Source: Nitrosomonadales bacterium
Lineage (GTDB): Bacteria > Pseudomonadota > Gammaproteobacteria > Burkholderiales > Gallionellaceae
DNA length: 64,000 nt
Direction: 5' to 3'
Assembly (NCBI GenBank): GCA_023259055.1
Contig: JAHFQZ010000004.1
Coordinates: forward strand, 186,001-250,000
The position numbers and the translations under genes were made by a program. Each line of letters begins with the position of its first letter. Position 1 is the first letter of the stretch. The notes beneath the pieces were generated by a model. That model ran no database searches. It had not been told where the DNA came from and worked only from the letters and a program-made list of their open reading frames with translations. Positions 35,658 through 44,727 of the stretch are shown in pieces.

Positions 35658-35888
35658 ATGATGGAATTCGATATTGAACTTGATGCCCGCCATTTGGCCT
35701 GCCCGATGCCGATATTGCGCGCAAAAAAAGCGCTTTCGCAAATGGCAAGCGGGCAAGTTATCAGAATAGTCGCGACTGATGGTGGCGCACCAAAAGACTT
35801 TGAGGAATTTTGCCGCCAGACTGGCAACGTATTGCTATCTTCAACGGCGCAGGGCAAAGAATTTGTTTTTCTGGTTCGCCGCCGTTAA
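35658..35888 (+). CDS. TusA/SirA-family sulfur-carrier-like protein
   Basis: 76 residues. LDARHLACPMPILRAKKAL is the TusA-family motif: an N-terminal Cys within CPxP (here CPMP, CPEP in E. coli TusA), followed by the helix, then IVATDGGAPKDFEEFCRQTG. The conserved Cys is present, so persulfide carriage is possible. GGAG lies just upstream of ATG 35658. The gene follows the kinase-CNB gene by 72 bases, and whether they share a transcript is not clear. The rhodanese fusion at 5000 is another potential sulfur-transfer partner in the window. Confidence 0.87.
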   Translation: MMEFDIELDARHLACPMPILRAKKALSQMASGQVIRIVATDGGAPKDFEEFCRQTGNVLLSSTAQGKEFVFLVRRR

Positions 35889-35894
35889 GGCAAC

Positions 35895-35939
35895 AAACCC
35901 TCCTGACCTTACCCTGAAAAGGAGAGGTCGGGAGGGGTT
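35895..35939. terminator. Hairpin repeat between convergent tusA-like gene and valS
   Basis: CCCTCCTGACCT (35898-35909) pairs with AGGTCGGGAGGG (35925-35936), 12 pairs with one wobble, loop 15 bases. No T-run follows, but the position between two convergent stop codons fits a bidirectional terminator. The CCCTCC/GGAGGGG form resembles dispersed intergenic repeats of proteobacteria. Confidence 0.5.
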
Positions 35940-35943
35940 GGTT

Positions 35944-38784
35944 TCAACCCAGCTTGCTACGCTGTGCGTTCAGTTGATCCAGCATCGCGCTGAATTCTTC
36001 CATGCGTTTGCGTTCCTGCTCCACTACGGCAGCCGGCGCGCGATCCACGAAACTGGCGTTGCCTAGTTTAGCTTCTGTCTTTGCGATCTCGCCAGACACG
36101 CGCGTGATCTCTTTATCCACACGTTCGCGTTCTGCGGCTACATCAATCTCCACTTTTAGCATCAACCTGAATGTGCCAGCGATAGCAACTGCCGCATCGC
36201 CATTGGGCAGCTCGGCAACAATTTGCACTTCGCTGAGTCTGGCAAGGCTGCTGATGTAGGGTGCGAGTGCGGCGAGCGTGGCGGCATCGCTGGCGGCAGT
36301 CCCTGTCGCAATTATCAAGGGAACCCGCTGTGCGGGCGAAAGATTCATCTCGCCGCGCAGGCTGCGGCAGGCATTGACCATCGACTTCAAGGTTGCTACC
36401 CATGCTTCAGCTTTCTCATCGCAGCGCGTAAGGTCTGCGCGCGGATAGGCCTGCAGCATGATGCTCTCGCCGCTGCGGCCGGCGACTGGTGCGACTTTCT
36501 GCCACAGTTCTTCGGTGATGAACGGGATCAGCGGATGGGCGAGGCGCAGCGTGGTTTCCAGCACACGCACCAGCGTGCGACGCGTGGCGCGCTGTTGGGC
36601 ATCGCTGCCGTTCTGCATCTGCACTTTGGCGAGTTCTACGTACCAGTCGCAGTATTCGTCCCAGACGAATTCGTAGATCGCCTTGGCCAACAGGTCGAAG
36701 CGGTAGCCGGCGTAATGCTTGGCTACTTCATCCTCGACACGCTGCAGCAGGCTGGTGATCCAGCGGTCGGCGGGCGAAAAATCGAGATAGCCGCTGTTGC
36801 AAGAGTCCTTGCCGTGTTCTTCCAAGCCGCAGTCCTTGCCCTTGCAATTCATCAAGACGAAACGCGTGGCGTTCCACAGCTTGTTGCAGAAATTGCGGTA
36901 ACCCTCGCAGCGCTGCATGTCGAACTTGATGTCGCGCCCCGGCGAGGCGAGCGAAGCGAAGGTGAACCTTAAAGCATCGGTGCCGAATCCGGTGATGCCC
37001 TGAGGGAACTCCTTGCGCGTGCGCTTCTCGATCTGCTCCGCCTGTTTGGGGTTCATTAATCCGCTGGTGCGCTTCTTTACCAGTTCATCAATGGCTATGC
37101 CGTCGATCAGGTCGATCGGGTCGAGCACATTGCCCTTGGATTTGGACATCTTCTGGCCTTCCGCATCGCGGATCAGGCCGTGTACATACACGTCCTTGAA
37201 CGGGATCTTGCCGGTGATGTGCTTGGTCATCATCACCATGCGCGCCACCCAGAAGAAGATGATATCGAAACCGGTGACCAACACTGTTGAAGGCAGGTAC
37301 AGGTCGAGAGCAGGATTGGATTTCGCCGGGTAGTCCGGCGTCCAGTCAAGCGTGGAGAATGGCCACAGCGCGGATGAGAACCAGGTATCGAGCACGTCGT
37401 TGTCGCGGTCGAGTTGTCCTGCATAGCCTGCCTTGTCTGCGAGATGTCGTGCCTCGGCCTCGTCGTGCGCGACGAACACTTCGCCGTTCACGCCGTACCA
37501 TGCCGGGATCTGATGCCCCCACCACAGTTGCCGCGAAATGCACCAGTCCTGAATGTTGTTCAGCCACTGGTTGTAGGTGTTCACCCAGTTCTCCGGGTAG
37601 AACTTGATCTCGCCGCTTGCTACGCATTCCAGCGCCTGATCGGTGATACTCTTGCCGCCGTCCCCTGGCTTGCTCATCGCGACGAACCACTGGTCGGTGA
37701 GCATCGGCTCGATAATCACGCCGGTGCGGTCGCCGCGCGGTACCTTGAGTTTGTGCTTGTCGACTTTTTCGAGCAGGCCAGCCGCTTCGAGGTCGGCGAC
37801 GATCTGTTTGCGCGCGTCGAAGCGATCCAGACTGCGATATTTTGCGGGCGCATGTTCGTTGATTTTTGCATCCAGTGTGAGGATGGATATGATCTCAAGA
37901 TTGTGGCGCTGCCCCACCGCATAGTCGTTGAAGTCGTGTGCAGGCGTGACCTTTACCACGCCGGTGCCGAATTCCTTGTCCACATAATCATCGGCGATTA
38001 TCGGAATAGGGCGCTCGCACAGCGGCAGCATGACCTGCTTGCCGATCAGATGTTTGTAGCGTTCATCTTCGGGATGTACCATCACAGCGACGTCGCCGAG
38101 CATGGTCTCGGGGCGGGTGGTGGCGACGGTCAGATGCGTCAGGCCATGCACAGCATCCGGTTTGGCGAGCGGATAGCGGATATGCCACATGAAGCCGTCT
38201 TCTTCTTCCTGCACCACTTCCAGATCGGACACGGCGGTGTGCAGCTTCGGATCCCAGTTCACCAGACGCTTGCCGCGATAGATCAGGCCTTCGTTGAAGA
38301 GGCGCACGAAGGTCTCGGTGACAGTCTTGTTCAAATCGGGATCCATCGTGAAGCGCTCGCGCGACCAGTCGGGCGAGGTGCCGAGGCGGCGCATCTGCTG
38401 GGTGATGGTGTTGCCGGAGTATTCCTTCCACTCCCACACTTTCTCGATGAATTTTTCGCGGCCCAAGTCGTGGCGCGAAATACCCTGCGCGTCAAGCTGG
38501 CGTTCGACGACGATCTGCGTGGCGATGCCCGCATGGTCGGTGCCGGGCTGCCACAGCGTGTTGTCGCCGCGCATGCGGTGGTAGCGCGTCAATGCGTCCA
38601 TCAGCGTCTGGTTGAAGCCATGCCCCATATGCAGCGTGCCGGTGACGTTGGGCGGCGGCAGTTGAATGCAGAAAGATTCAGCTTTATTCGGGTCTAACCC
38701 GGCCTTGAAGTAGCCAGATTCTTCCCACTTGGGGTACCAGCGGGATTCGATGTCTTTTGGTTCAAAACTTTTTGCGAGTTCCAT
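35944..38784 (-). CDS. valS: Valyl-tRNA synthetase
   Basis: 946 residues, the usual length for a bacterial Val[17 protein letters not shown] contains the HIGH-type motif (HMGH), KMSKSKGN the KMSKS motif (about 545-552), and between them lies a complete editing (CP1) region ([13 protein letters not shown]). The C-terminal tail is a coiled coil of about 65 residues, as in the family. It charges tRNA-Val and removes Thr errors. Downstream it faces the TusA-like gene convergently; upstream a 31-bp inverted repeat separates it from holC. Confidence 0.98.
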   Translation of the reverse strand: MELAKSFEPKDIESRWYPKWEESGYFKAGLDPNKAESFCIQLPPPNVTGTLHMGHGFNQTLMDALTRYHRMRGDNTLWQPGTDHAGIATQIVVERQLDAQGISRHDLGREKFIEKVWEWKEYSGNTITQQMRRLGTSPDWSRERFTMDPDLNKTVTETFVRLFNEGLIYRGKRLVNWDPKLHTAVSDLEVVQEEEDGFMWHIRYPLAKPDAVHGLTHLTVATTRPETMLGDVAVMVHPEDERYKHLIGKQVMLPLCERPIPIIADDYVDKEFGTGVVKVTPAHDFNDYAVGQRHNLEIISILTLDAKINEHAPAKYRSLDRFDARKQIVADLEAAGLLEKVDKHKLKVPRGDRTGVIIEPMLTDQWFVAMSKPGDGGKSITDQALECVASGEIKFYPENWVNTYNQWLNNIQDWCISRQLWWGHQIPAWYGVNGEVFVAHDEAEARHLADKAGYAGQLDRDNDVLDTWFSSALWPFSTLDWTPDYPAKSNPALDLYLPSTVLVTGFDIIFFWVARMVMMTKHITGKIPFKDVYVHGLIRDAEGQKMSKSKGNVLDPIDLIDGIAIDELVKKRTSGLMNPKQAEQIEKRTRKEFPQGITGFGTDALRFTFASLASPGRDIKFDMQRCEGYRNFCNKLWNATRFVLMNCKGKDCGLEEHGKDSCNSGYLDFSPADRWITSLLQRVEDEVAKHYAGYRFDLLAKAIYEFVWDEYCDWYVELAKVQMQNGSDAQQRATRRTLVRVLETTLRLAHPLIPFITEELWQKVAPVAGRSGESIMLQAYPRADLTRCDEKAEAWVATLKSMVNACRSLRGEMNLSPAQRVPLIIATGTAASDAATLAALAPYISSLARLSEVQIVAELPNGDAAVAIAGTFRLMLKVEIDVAAERERVDKEITRVSGEIAKTEAKLGNASFVDRAPAAVVEQERKRMEEFSAMLDQLNAQRSKLG

Positions 38785-38836
38785 TGCGGTCTTTACGAGA
38801 AATGCGTGGTGTCAGAAAGGGCGAGATTATACAGCC

Positions 38837-38914
38837 GTAGGGTGGGCACGTCTTTGTGCCCACGCGGAAATATATGCCGCTGACCGCGTGGGCACAAAGA
38901 CGTGCCCACCCTAC
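38837..38914. repeat. Perfect 31-bp inverted repeat with nested palindromes (REP/BIME-like)
   Basis: Arms 38837-38867 and 38884-38914 are exact reverse complements, separated by 16 bases. Each arm itself holds a smaller palindrome, GTGGGCAC-N6-GTGCCCAC, so two small hairpins or one long cruciform can form. The element fills most of the gap between holC and valS. The arms resemble dispersed GGTGGGCAC.../...GTGCCCACC repeats I know from other proteobacteria. No transposase is adjacent. Confidence 0.9.
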
Positions 38915-38939
38915 TGTGCTATGGGATGTGCGGCAGTGG

Positions 38940-39371
38940 TCAGGTGCTTTGCGCGCTGGTTAAATCGATGTGGCGCAGCTCATAGCCCCGATCCTTGTAA
39001 AACTTGTAACGCTCCCGTCCTAAGCGGCTATCTTCAGCATCTTGGCTGATAATTTCGATGACGCGCTCGAAACGGCTGAAGAATGGAACACATTCGTTAT
39101 GCAAACTGATCAGCAAATCATGATGCGGGAATTTTTCGCTGCCGTTATTTAATACAACAGGCATTTGCTCAGCTTCAGCGGCATTGCTGCGGCAATGCGG
39201 GATAAAGGCCGTGGCAGGATAATGCCACAGCAGTCTATCCAGCGCGTCTGCGGTCGCTACATCGTGCGCACTGATGACAGTGCGCACGCCGTTCTGCATG
39301 GCTTTGTGGCTCAACTGGCAAGCGGTGCGCAGCTTGTCGGTCGAGCCGGTGTAAAAATCGATTTTGGTCAT
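38940..39371 (-). CDS. holC: DNA polymerase III chi subunit
   Basis: 143 residues matching Hol[22 protein letters not shown] at the N-terminus, [17 protein letters not shown] in the centre and [29 protein letters not shown] towards the end, with the ERYRxY-like helix. Chi links the clamp loader to SSB. Its ATG overlaps the pepA stop codon, the usual betaproteobacterial and gammaproteobacterial pairing pepA-holC-valS, although here the inverted repeat separates holC from valS. Confidence 0.93.
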   Translation of the reverse strand: MTKIDFYTGSTDKLRTACQLSHKAMQNGVRTVISAHDVATADALDRLLWHYPATAFIPHCRSNAAEAEQMPVVLNNGSEKFPHHDLLISLHNECVPFFSRFERVIEIISQDAEDSRLGRERYKFYKDRGYELRHIDLTSAQST

Positions 39372-40861
39372 TGCTTTGCGGTTTGCGCGCGGTTAATCAG
39401 GTATTGCGTGAGCAACGGCACAGGACGCCCGGTTGCGCCTTTTTCTTTGCCGGATTTCCATGCCGTGCCGGCGATGTCCAGATGCGCCCAGCGGTAGTCC
39501 TTGGTGAAGCGCGACAGGAAACACGCGGCGGTGATCGTTCCACCCGCCCGTCCGCCGATGTTCTGCATGTCGGCGAAGTTGCTGTCCAGCAGCGGCTGGT
39601 AGTCTTCCCACAGCGGTAGTTGCCACGCCCGGTCATGCGCTTGTTCGCCCGCTGCCAGCAATTCTTTGGCAAGTTTGTCTTCATTGCTGAACAGACCGCT
39701 GGCGACATTGCCAAGCGCAATGACGCAAGCGCCTGTGAGGGTAGCGATGTCGATTACGGTATCGGGGTCAAACTTCTTCGAGTAGGTGAGAGCGTCACAC
39801 AGGATCAGGCGGCCTTCGGCATCGGTGTTGAGGATTTCGATGGTCTGGCCGGACATGCTGGTGACGATGTCGCCGGGTTTGGTGGCTTTACCGCTGGGCA
39901 GGTTTTCGCAAGTGGGAATAACTCCAACCACGTTAAGTTTCAAGCCCATTTCGGCGATGGCCTGCATCGTGCCCAGCACGCTGGCCGCGCCGCACATATC
40001 GTATTTCATTTCGTCCATTTCGGCGCCCGGTTTGAGCGAAATGCCACCGGAATCGAAAGTGATGCCCTTGCCGACCAGTACGATGGGTTTGTGTTTCTTG
40101 TCGGTGCCGTGATATTCCATCGCGATAAGTTTGGCGGGTTGCTCGCTGCCTTGCGTGACAGAAAGAAAAGAGCCCATGCCCAGCTTCTGCATATCTTTTT
40201 CTCCCAGCACAGTGATCTTGATCGACTTGTGCGCCTTGCCAAGGGCTGTCGCCTTGGCAGCAAGATAAGTGGGGGTGCAGACGTTGCCAGGCAGATTGCC
40301 GAGCGTCTTGGCGAGTTCCATGCCATGCGCTGTCGCTGCGGCCTGCTCAAGTATGTTCTTCAAAGCTGCAGCCGGTTTATCCAGCGTGGCGAAGGTGATG
40401 CTCTTCAGAGTTGCTGCTTTGGCGGGTTTGCTCTTAAGGCTATCAGCGTGATATACACTTTCGGCCGCGGCAAACACAGCTTGCCTGATAACCCACGCGG
40501 CATCTTTCCCGACTCCCTCATCTATGACATACAGCGTGGCGTCCTTGGCGGGTGTGCCGTTCAATGCGCTGAATGCCGCGTGCAGGATTTCCACGCTGGC
40601 CTTGCTGGTCAACTCGCCAGCTTTGCCCAAGCCAACCAGCAGTACACGCTCGGCGGCGATGCCGGGAAGTTTGTGTAGCAGCAGGGTAGTAGCGGATTTA
40701 CCGCTCATGTCGCCGCGTTCGACAAGCTCGCTGAGCGCATGCTTCGCCGCCTTGTCGAGTGCCTGTGCAGCCGGGGATAGCTTGCCGCCTTCATATACGC
40801 CAACGACTACGCAGTTGCTGCGTTGTTTTTCCGGACTGCTTTGTTTTATGCTAAATTCCAC
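39368..40861 (-). CDS. pepA: Leucyl aminopeptidase (M17)
   Basis: About 497 residues. The M17 signature [14 protein letters not shown] is present, with the upstream metal and catalytic segment [16 protein letters not shown]. It cleaves N-terminal residues from peptides and, in E. coli, also binds DNA. I chose the GTG at 40861, which has AAGGGG 5 bases upstream; a longer frame from 40933 would run past the start of the divergent lptF gene at 40897. Only 35 bases separate the two start codons. Confidence 0.96.
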   Translation of the reverse strand: MEFSIKQSSPEKQRSNCVVVGVYEGGKLSPAAQALDKAAKHALSELVERGDMSGKSATTLLLHKLPGIAAERVLLVGLGKAGELTSKASVEILHAAFSALNGTPAKDATLYVIDEGVGKDAAWVIRQAVFAAAESVYHADSLKSKPAKAATLKSITFATLDKPAAALKNILEQAAATAHGMELAKTLGNLPGNVCTPTYLAAKATALGKAHKSIKITVLGEKDMQKLGMGSFLSVTQGSEQPAKLIAMEYHGTDKKHKPIVLVGKGITFDSGGISLKPGAEMDEMKYDMCGAASVLGTMQAIAEMGLKLNVVGVIPTCENLPSGKATKPGDIVTSMSGQTIEILNTDAEGRLILCDALTYSKKFDPDTVIDIATLTGACVIALGNVASGLFSNEDKLAKELLAAGEQAHDRAWQLPLWEDYQPLLDSNFADMQNIGGRAGGTITAACFLSRFTKDYRWAHLDIAGTAWKSGKEKGATGRPVPLLTQYLINRAQTAKQ

Positions 40862-40896
40862 ACGATACCCCTTAAGATTTAAAAACCTACGCTTCG

Positions 40897-42114
40897 ATGC
40901 CCGATTATCCGCAAACTCACCGTATAAAGTCAAAGCCGTCGCGCTCGGGAATATTTCACCGTGCGTTGGTGAATGAATTTGCCGGCAACGGTTTGCTTGT
41001 ATTTGCAGTGTTGCTCGGCATTATCGTGGTTAGCCAATTGATTCGTCTGTTAAGTGAGGCAGTCAGCGGTTTTATTGCAGTGGAGGGGGTGTTGGCTCTG
41101 CTGGGCTTCAGCGCAATGAATTATCTGCCGGTATTGATCTCTGTCAGTTTGTTTTTATCCATTTTGCTTACCTTGTCGCGCTGTTATCGCGACAGCGAGA
41201 TGGTGGTGTGGTTCAGTTCCGGTGTCGGATTGACACGCTGGATTCGTCCGGTGCTATGGTATGCCTTGCCGGTGGTCGCGTTGATTGCGTTGCTTAGTTT
41301 GATGCTGACTCCCTGGGCATTGCAAAAAGCCGATGAATTCAAGAGCAAGCTGGAAAGCCGTGATGACGTGACGGCAGCCAGTCCGGGAGTATTCCGCGAG
41401 TCCAAACAATCCGGGCGGGTGTTTTTTATCGATAACGTTCATGCGAATTCGAATCAGGTAGGCAATATTTTTGTGCAATCCGAGCAAAACGGAAAACTCG
41501 GCACGATGGTTGCCCAGCAGGGGTTGCAGGAAACCATGCCAAACGGGGACCGTTTTCTGGTGCTGTTAAACGGTACGCGCTATGAAGGCAAGCCGGGTCA
41601 GCGCGACTATAACATTGTGGAGTTCGAACGTTATGCGATACGCATTGATGCAGTGCCAATCAAACAAGCTGAGCCTCATCTGCGCACCATGTCCACACTG
41701 GAGTTGCTGAAAAACCGCACGGCCTGGAACATTTCCGAATTGCATTGGCGGGTCGGTTTGCCGATCAGTGCAATAATTCTTTCCCTGTTGGCGATCCCGC
41801 TGAGTTTCGTTAATCCGCGCGCCGGACGCTCGCTTAATCTGATTCTGGCGATCGTGCTGTATATGCTGTACAGCAATATGGTCAGTGTGTCCAATGCGTG
41901 GGTCGGCCAAGGAAAGCTGTCGCCCGGAATCGGGTTGTGGGGCATCCACACGGCGATGCTGGCGTTAACGACGCTGATGTTTTATCGCCGCATGACCTTG
42001 TTTTCATTCCGCAGAGTTTTTGCGAAAGAACGCCCGCCCCTTCATCTTGCTTCCGAGGTGGAAGGTGCGGTTACATCCTCTCCACCAGAGGAAAAAATCG
42101 AGGTGAGAGAATGA
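40897..42114 (+). CDS. lptF: LPS export ABC transporter permease LptF
   Basis: 405 residues with six membrane helices and a large periplasmic domain between helices 3 and 4 (about 130-270). [17 protein letters not shown] near residue 23 is the usual LptF start, so this protein carries about 20 extra N-terminal residues if ATG 40897 is right. With LptG and LptB it extracts lipopolysaccharide from the inner membrane. Its stop overlaps the lptG start (ATGA). Confidence 0.94.
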   Translation: MPDYPQTHRIKSKPSRSGIFHRALVNEFAGNGLLVFAVLLGIIVVSQLIRLLSEAVSGFIAVEGVLALLGFSAMNYLPVLISVSLFLSILLTLSRCYRDSEMVVWFSSGVGLTRWIRPVLWYALPVVALIALLSLMLTPWALQKADEFKSKLESRDDVTAASPGVFRESKQSGRVFFIDNVHANSNQVGNIFVQSEQNGKLGTMVAQQGLQETMPNGDRFLVLLNGTRYEGKPGQRDYNIVEFERYAIRIDAVPIKQAEPHLRTMSTLELLKNRTAWNISELHWRVGLPISAIILSLLAIPLSFVNPRAGRSLNLILAIVLYMLYSNMVSVSNAWVGQGKLSPGIGLWGIHTAMLALTTLMFYRRMTLFSFRRVFAKERPPLHLASEVEGAVTSSPPEEKIEVRE

Positions 42115-43187
42115 ACCTGCTGACGCGCCATCTCGGTCGTGAAATTTACTTCAGTATTGCACTGGTGTTTTTTGCACTCATTATGTTGTTTGCTTTTATG
42201 GATTTGATTCATGAATTGGGTGAGATGGGGCAGGGTCAGTATCACTTGGGCTATGTGTTGTTGTTTGTGGTGCTGACCATTCCCGGGCATATATATGGAT
42301 TGTTCCCGGTTGCGGTGCTGGTAGGCACGATCGTGGCACTGGTTCAAATGTCAGCCAATTCGGAGTTGACCGTTTACCGTTCTTCCGGCGCATCAGTGTG
42401 GCAAATGGTAGGCGCATTGTTCAAAATCGGACTGCCGCTGGTGATATTGAGTTTTGTTATGAGTGAATTTATTGCGCCACCAAGCGAGAGGATGGCTCAG
42501 CAATTGCGATTAAAGGCGCATAACGCGCAAATTTCGTTAAAGGAGTTTCGCTCCGGTGTGTGGGTCAAGGACGTGCGCAGCTTTGTGAACGTGAAGAATG
42601 TGATGCCGGACACCAGTTTGCTGAATATCGACATATACCGTTTCGATGAAACCTACCACCTGCAGGCGATCACTAATGCTAAGCGGGCAAATTTTATCGA
42701 GGCGGGACGCTGGCAGCTTGAAGAGGTTCGGGAAACTCGCTTTAGCAAAGAAGGAGTGTCAGTCAATTCACAACCCAGTCTGGAATGGAGTTCAGCGCTG
42801 AATCCGGGTATTTTCAGTGTGTTGTTGGTGGTGCCTGATCAAATGTCCGCCTTTGATTTGTACCAATACACCGAACATCTGAAAGATAACCGCCAAAAGA
42901 GTGCGCGCTATGAAATCGCGATGTGGAACAAGCTGGTTTATCCGCTTGCTGTGCTGGTGATGATGCTGTTGGCATTACCGTTTGCGTCTTACCACCGCCG
43001 CGCAGGTGGAAGCAGTGCGATGATATTCATGGGTATCGTGCTCGGCTTGGTGTTTCACTTTGTTGGGCAGTTATTCGCAAGTCTGGGTGCGCTCAACGAT
43101 TGGCAGCCATTTATCAGTGCAACGACGATAACAGGTTTGTTCCTGTTGCTAGGGGCAGTGATGTTGTGGTGGACGGAGCGGCGTTAG
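42111..43187 (+). CDS. lptG: LPS export ABC transporter permease LptG
   Basis: 358 residues of the YjgP/YjgQ family. [19 protein letters not shown] begins helix 1, and GLFPVAVLVGTIVAL and ANSELTVYRSSGASVWQM are the cytoplasmic loop that contacts LptB. A periplasmic domain and three C-terminal helices follow (WNKLVYPLAVLVMMLLALPF). GAGG lies about 8 bases before ATG 42111, and the start overlaps the lptF stop. Partner of LptF in LPS transport. Confidence 0.95.
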   Translation: MNLLTRHLGREIYFSIALVFFALIMLFAFMDLIHELGEMGQGQYHLGYVLLFVVLTIPGHIYGLFPVAVLVGTIVALVQMSANSELTVYRSSGASVWQMVGALFKIGLPLVILSFVMSEFIAPPSERMAQQLRLKAHNAQISLKEFRSGVWVKDVRSFVNVKNVMPDTSLLNIDIYRFDETYHLQAITNAKRANFIEAGRWQLEEVRETRFSKEGVSVNSQPSLEWSSALNPGIFSVLLVVPDQMSAFDLYQYTEHLKDNRQKSARYEIAMWNKLVYPLAVLVMMLLALPFASYHRRAGGSSAMIFMGIVLGLVFHFVGQLFASLGALNDWQPFISATTITGLFLLLGAVMLWWTERR

Positions 43188-43209
43188 CTGTAGCTGTGTC
43201 TCATGTTTG

Positions 43210-43233
43210 CGACAAATCAAGGCGAATTTGTCG
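43210..43233. terminator. Possible hairpin between convergent lptG and DUF3106 gene
   Basis: CGACAAAT (43210-43217) and ATTTGTCG (43226-43233) form an 8-bp stem with an 8-base loop over the DUF3106 stop codon. No T-run follows on either strand, so termination is only suggested by the position between convergent genes. Confidence 0.35.
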
Positions 43234-43648
43234 ATGGCGTGGCAGGAACCCCGCTAACAGATTGCTGCGCCTTGTTTGCCTGATCTTGCTTGACCATCTG
43301 TTTCACCTGTTCACGTTTTTCTGCTGGTACTTTGTTAAAGGCGCGATATTTTTCACGTGCGGCCATGCGCTGTTCCGGAGTGAGCTTGCTCCATACCGTC
43401 AGACGGTCACGAAAGCGTTGTTTTTGTTCGGGTGTCAGATGTGAATAGCGTTTAGCAGTTTTAAGCAGACGGTGCTGTTGCACCTCCGGCAGTGTGTCCC
43501 ACTGCTGCCCCAGAGGAGCGAGCGCTTCTTGTTGCGCAGGGGAAAGCGACTGCCAAGATATTGTCGCAGCAATTGCAGTTGTGCCAGCCATGTATAGCAG
43601 CAGAAAGACTGCAATTAACAATTTCCGCGCTTGCATAGAATGTTGCAT
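43217..43648 (-). CDS. DUF3106-like exported protein
   Basis: 143 residues. A signal peptide (KLLIAVFLLLYMAGTTAIAA) is followed by a helical region with repeated motifs WQSLSPAQQEAL, LTPEQKQRFRDRL and KLTPEQRMAAREKY, as in DUF3106 and Spy/CpxP-like LTxxQ proteins, which act as periplasmic chaperones or stress sensors. It is third in a run with an ECF sigma factor and a DUF3619 protein, a familiar betaproteobacterial order, so a role in an envelope response is plausible but not shown. Confidence 0.82.
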   Translation of the reverse strand: MQHSMQARKLLIAVFLLLYMAGTTAIAATISWQSLSPAQQEALAPLGQQWDTLPEVQQHRLLKTAKRYSHLTPEQKQRFRDRLTVWSKLTPEQRMAAREKYRAFNKVPAEKREQVKQMVKQDQANKAQQSVSGVPATPSTNSP

Positions 43649-43673
43649 TTGTTAAGACACGCTAACGATCGAA

Positions 43674-44012
43674 TTAATCAACGAAAACCTCTATCGGCAA
43701 TTCGTCAGTCAAAATTGCCACGTCGAGTTCAGCAATTTGCTGTTCTTGCGCGTGATGCCAATAACTCGTTCCGATGATGAGCATGGCCGCAAGCAATCCG
43801 GCGGACAACCATTGATGGGCCGAGAATGGTAAATGCAAATGCAAATGCGCCCAGCGACCTGTAGCAAGCGTAAAAACGGGGACGCGCACCGATTGCCTTT
43901 GCAGGGCTTTCTGGCGCGCGTTACTCAATGCGGATAAGGTGCCAGAATCCAATTGCCTGGTGCTTTGTGTCAGCAGTTGAGCGATTCTTTTAGGGTTCAG
44001 TTTGTCAGTCAT
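43674..44012 (-). CDS. DUF3619-like membrane protein, possible anti-sigma partner
   Basis: 112 residues. A cytoplasmic helical part (about 1-65) is followed by one membrane helix (WLSAGLLAAMLIIGTSYW) and a short acidic periplasmic tail (LDVAILTDELPIEVFV). ATG 44012 overlaps the sigma factor stop (ATGA). The one-helix layout directly after an ECF-like sigma gene suggests an anti-sigma factor, although no zinc-binding anti-sigma motif is present. Confidence 0.75.
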   Translation of the reverse strand: MTDKLNPKRIAQLLTQSTRQLDSGTLSALSNARQKALQRQSVRVPVFTLATGRWAHLHLHLPFSAHQWLSAGLLAAMLIIGTSYWHHAQEQQIAELDVAILTDELPIEVFVD

Positions 44013-44578
44013 GGCAGTTCTACTCCTTTTTCCTTCAGGGACACGGCGAGCGCATGTGCAGCGCGCGAACAGTGAGTTTTTACACTTCCTTCGGTGCATC
44101 CCATTGCAATAGCTGTTTCGCTTGTGTCCATACCCTCCCAGTAACGCAGCAGGAAGGCTTCGCGTTGACGTGCCGGAAGTTTGCCAAGCGCTTGTTCGAT
44201 TAACGCAATAACCTGGCTTTGTTGCAGGGATGTATCAGGTGTAGCGGGTGTGCTCTGATTTGCTCCGTCTTGGAGGCTATCGAGCGGATCGAATTCATCG
44301 ATTTCATTTTTGGGAGTCAATGAGGAAAACAGGGTCGTCCAGGCATTCCGGGCTTTTTGCCTGCGATAATAGTCACGAATAGTATTTTGCAAGATACGCT
44401 GGAATAACAGCGGCAGCTCTGCGGCTGGCTTGCCGCCGTATTTTTCGGCGAGCTTGATCATCGCGTCCTGCACGATATCGAGCGCGGAGTGCTCATCACG
44501 CACGGCATACAACGCCTGTTTGTAAGCGCGACGCTCTACACTGCTGAGAAACTGTGATAGTTCGGCGGGGCTGGACAG
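44009..44578 (-). CDS. ECF-like RNA polymerase sigma factor, probably CTG start
   Basis: About 189 residues if begun at CTG 44578. Region 2 (RRAYKQALYAVRDEHSALDIVQDAMIKLAEKYGG and the DNA-melting FQRILQNTIRDYYRRQKAR) and region 4 (LPARQREAFLLRYWEGMDTSETAIAMGCTEGSVKTH) are intact. The first usual start, TTG 44512, would cut off region 2, and it lacks a ribosome-binding site. AAGGAG at 44587-44592 stands 8 bases before the CTG and the frame stays open. The linker between regions 2 and 4 is long and acidic. First gene of a sigma-DUF3619-DUF3106 unit. Confidence 0.85.
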   Translation of the reverse strand: MSSPAELSQFLSSVERRAYKQALYAVRDEHSALDIVQDAMIKLAEKYGGKPAAELPLLFQRILQNTIRDYYRRQKARNAWTTLFSSLTPKNEIDEFDPLDSLQDGANQSTPATPDTSLQQSQVIALIEQALGKLPARQREAFLLRYWEGMDTSETAIAMGCTEGSVKTHCSRAAHALAVSLKEKGVELP

Positions 44579-44659
44579 ATTGAATACTCCTTATTCAAAG
44601 CGGGATAGTAACAAAAAGCCGCTTACGCCGCATGAAGCCATGCTAATTTGCGGCAAAGG

Positions 44660-44688
44660 TTGACCAAAATGCCGCCAGCCTTTATCTT
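44660..44688 (+). promoter_or_regulatory. Probable promoter of the ilvBHC-psd-pssA unit
   Basis: TTGACC at 44660-44665 and TATCTT at 44683-44688 are 17 bases apart, a good sigma-70 match. A second -10-like TATAAT lies at 44698-44703 without a good -35. The transcript would start near 44695, about 33 bases before the ilvB ATG. Confidence 0.5.
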
Positions 44689-44727
44689 ACGCGGTTCTAT
44701 AATTTGACTTAATTGAGGTTGCTTGTG

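Noticed and set aside
37414-38697. Long open frame on the + strand opposite valS (427 codons)
   Set aside because: Antisense to an intact valS with HIGH and KMSKS motifs; no recognisable domain and no supporting ribosome-binding site.
38837-38914. Inverted repeat read as ends of an insertion sequence
   Set aside because: Only 16 bases lie between the arms, so there is no room for a transposase; treated as a REP-like element.
44669-44707. A 12-codon frame before ilvB with Ile and Leu codons (a possible ilv leader peptide)
   Set aside because: It overlaps the predicted -10 box, has no ribosome-binding site, and no competing hairpins or terminator follow; the few Ile/Leu codons can arise by chance.
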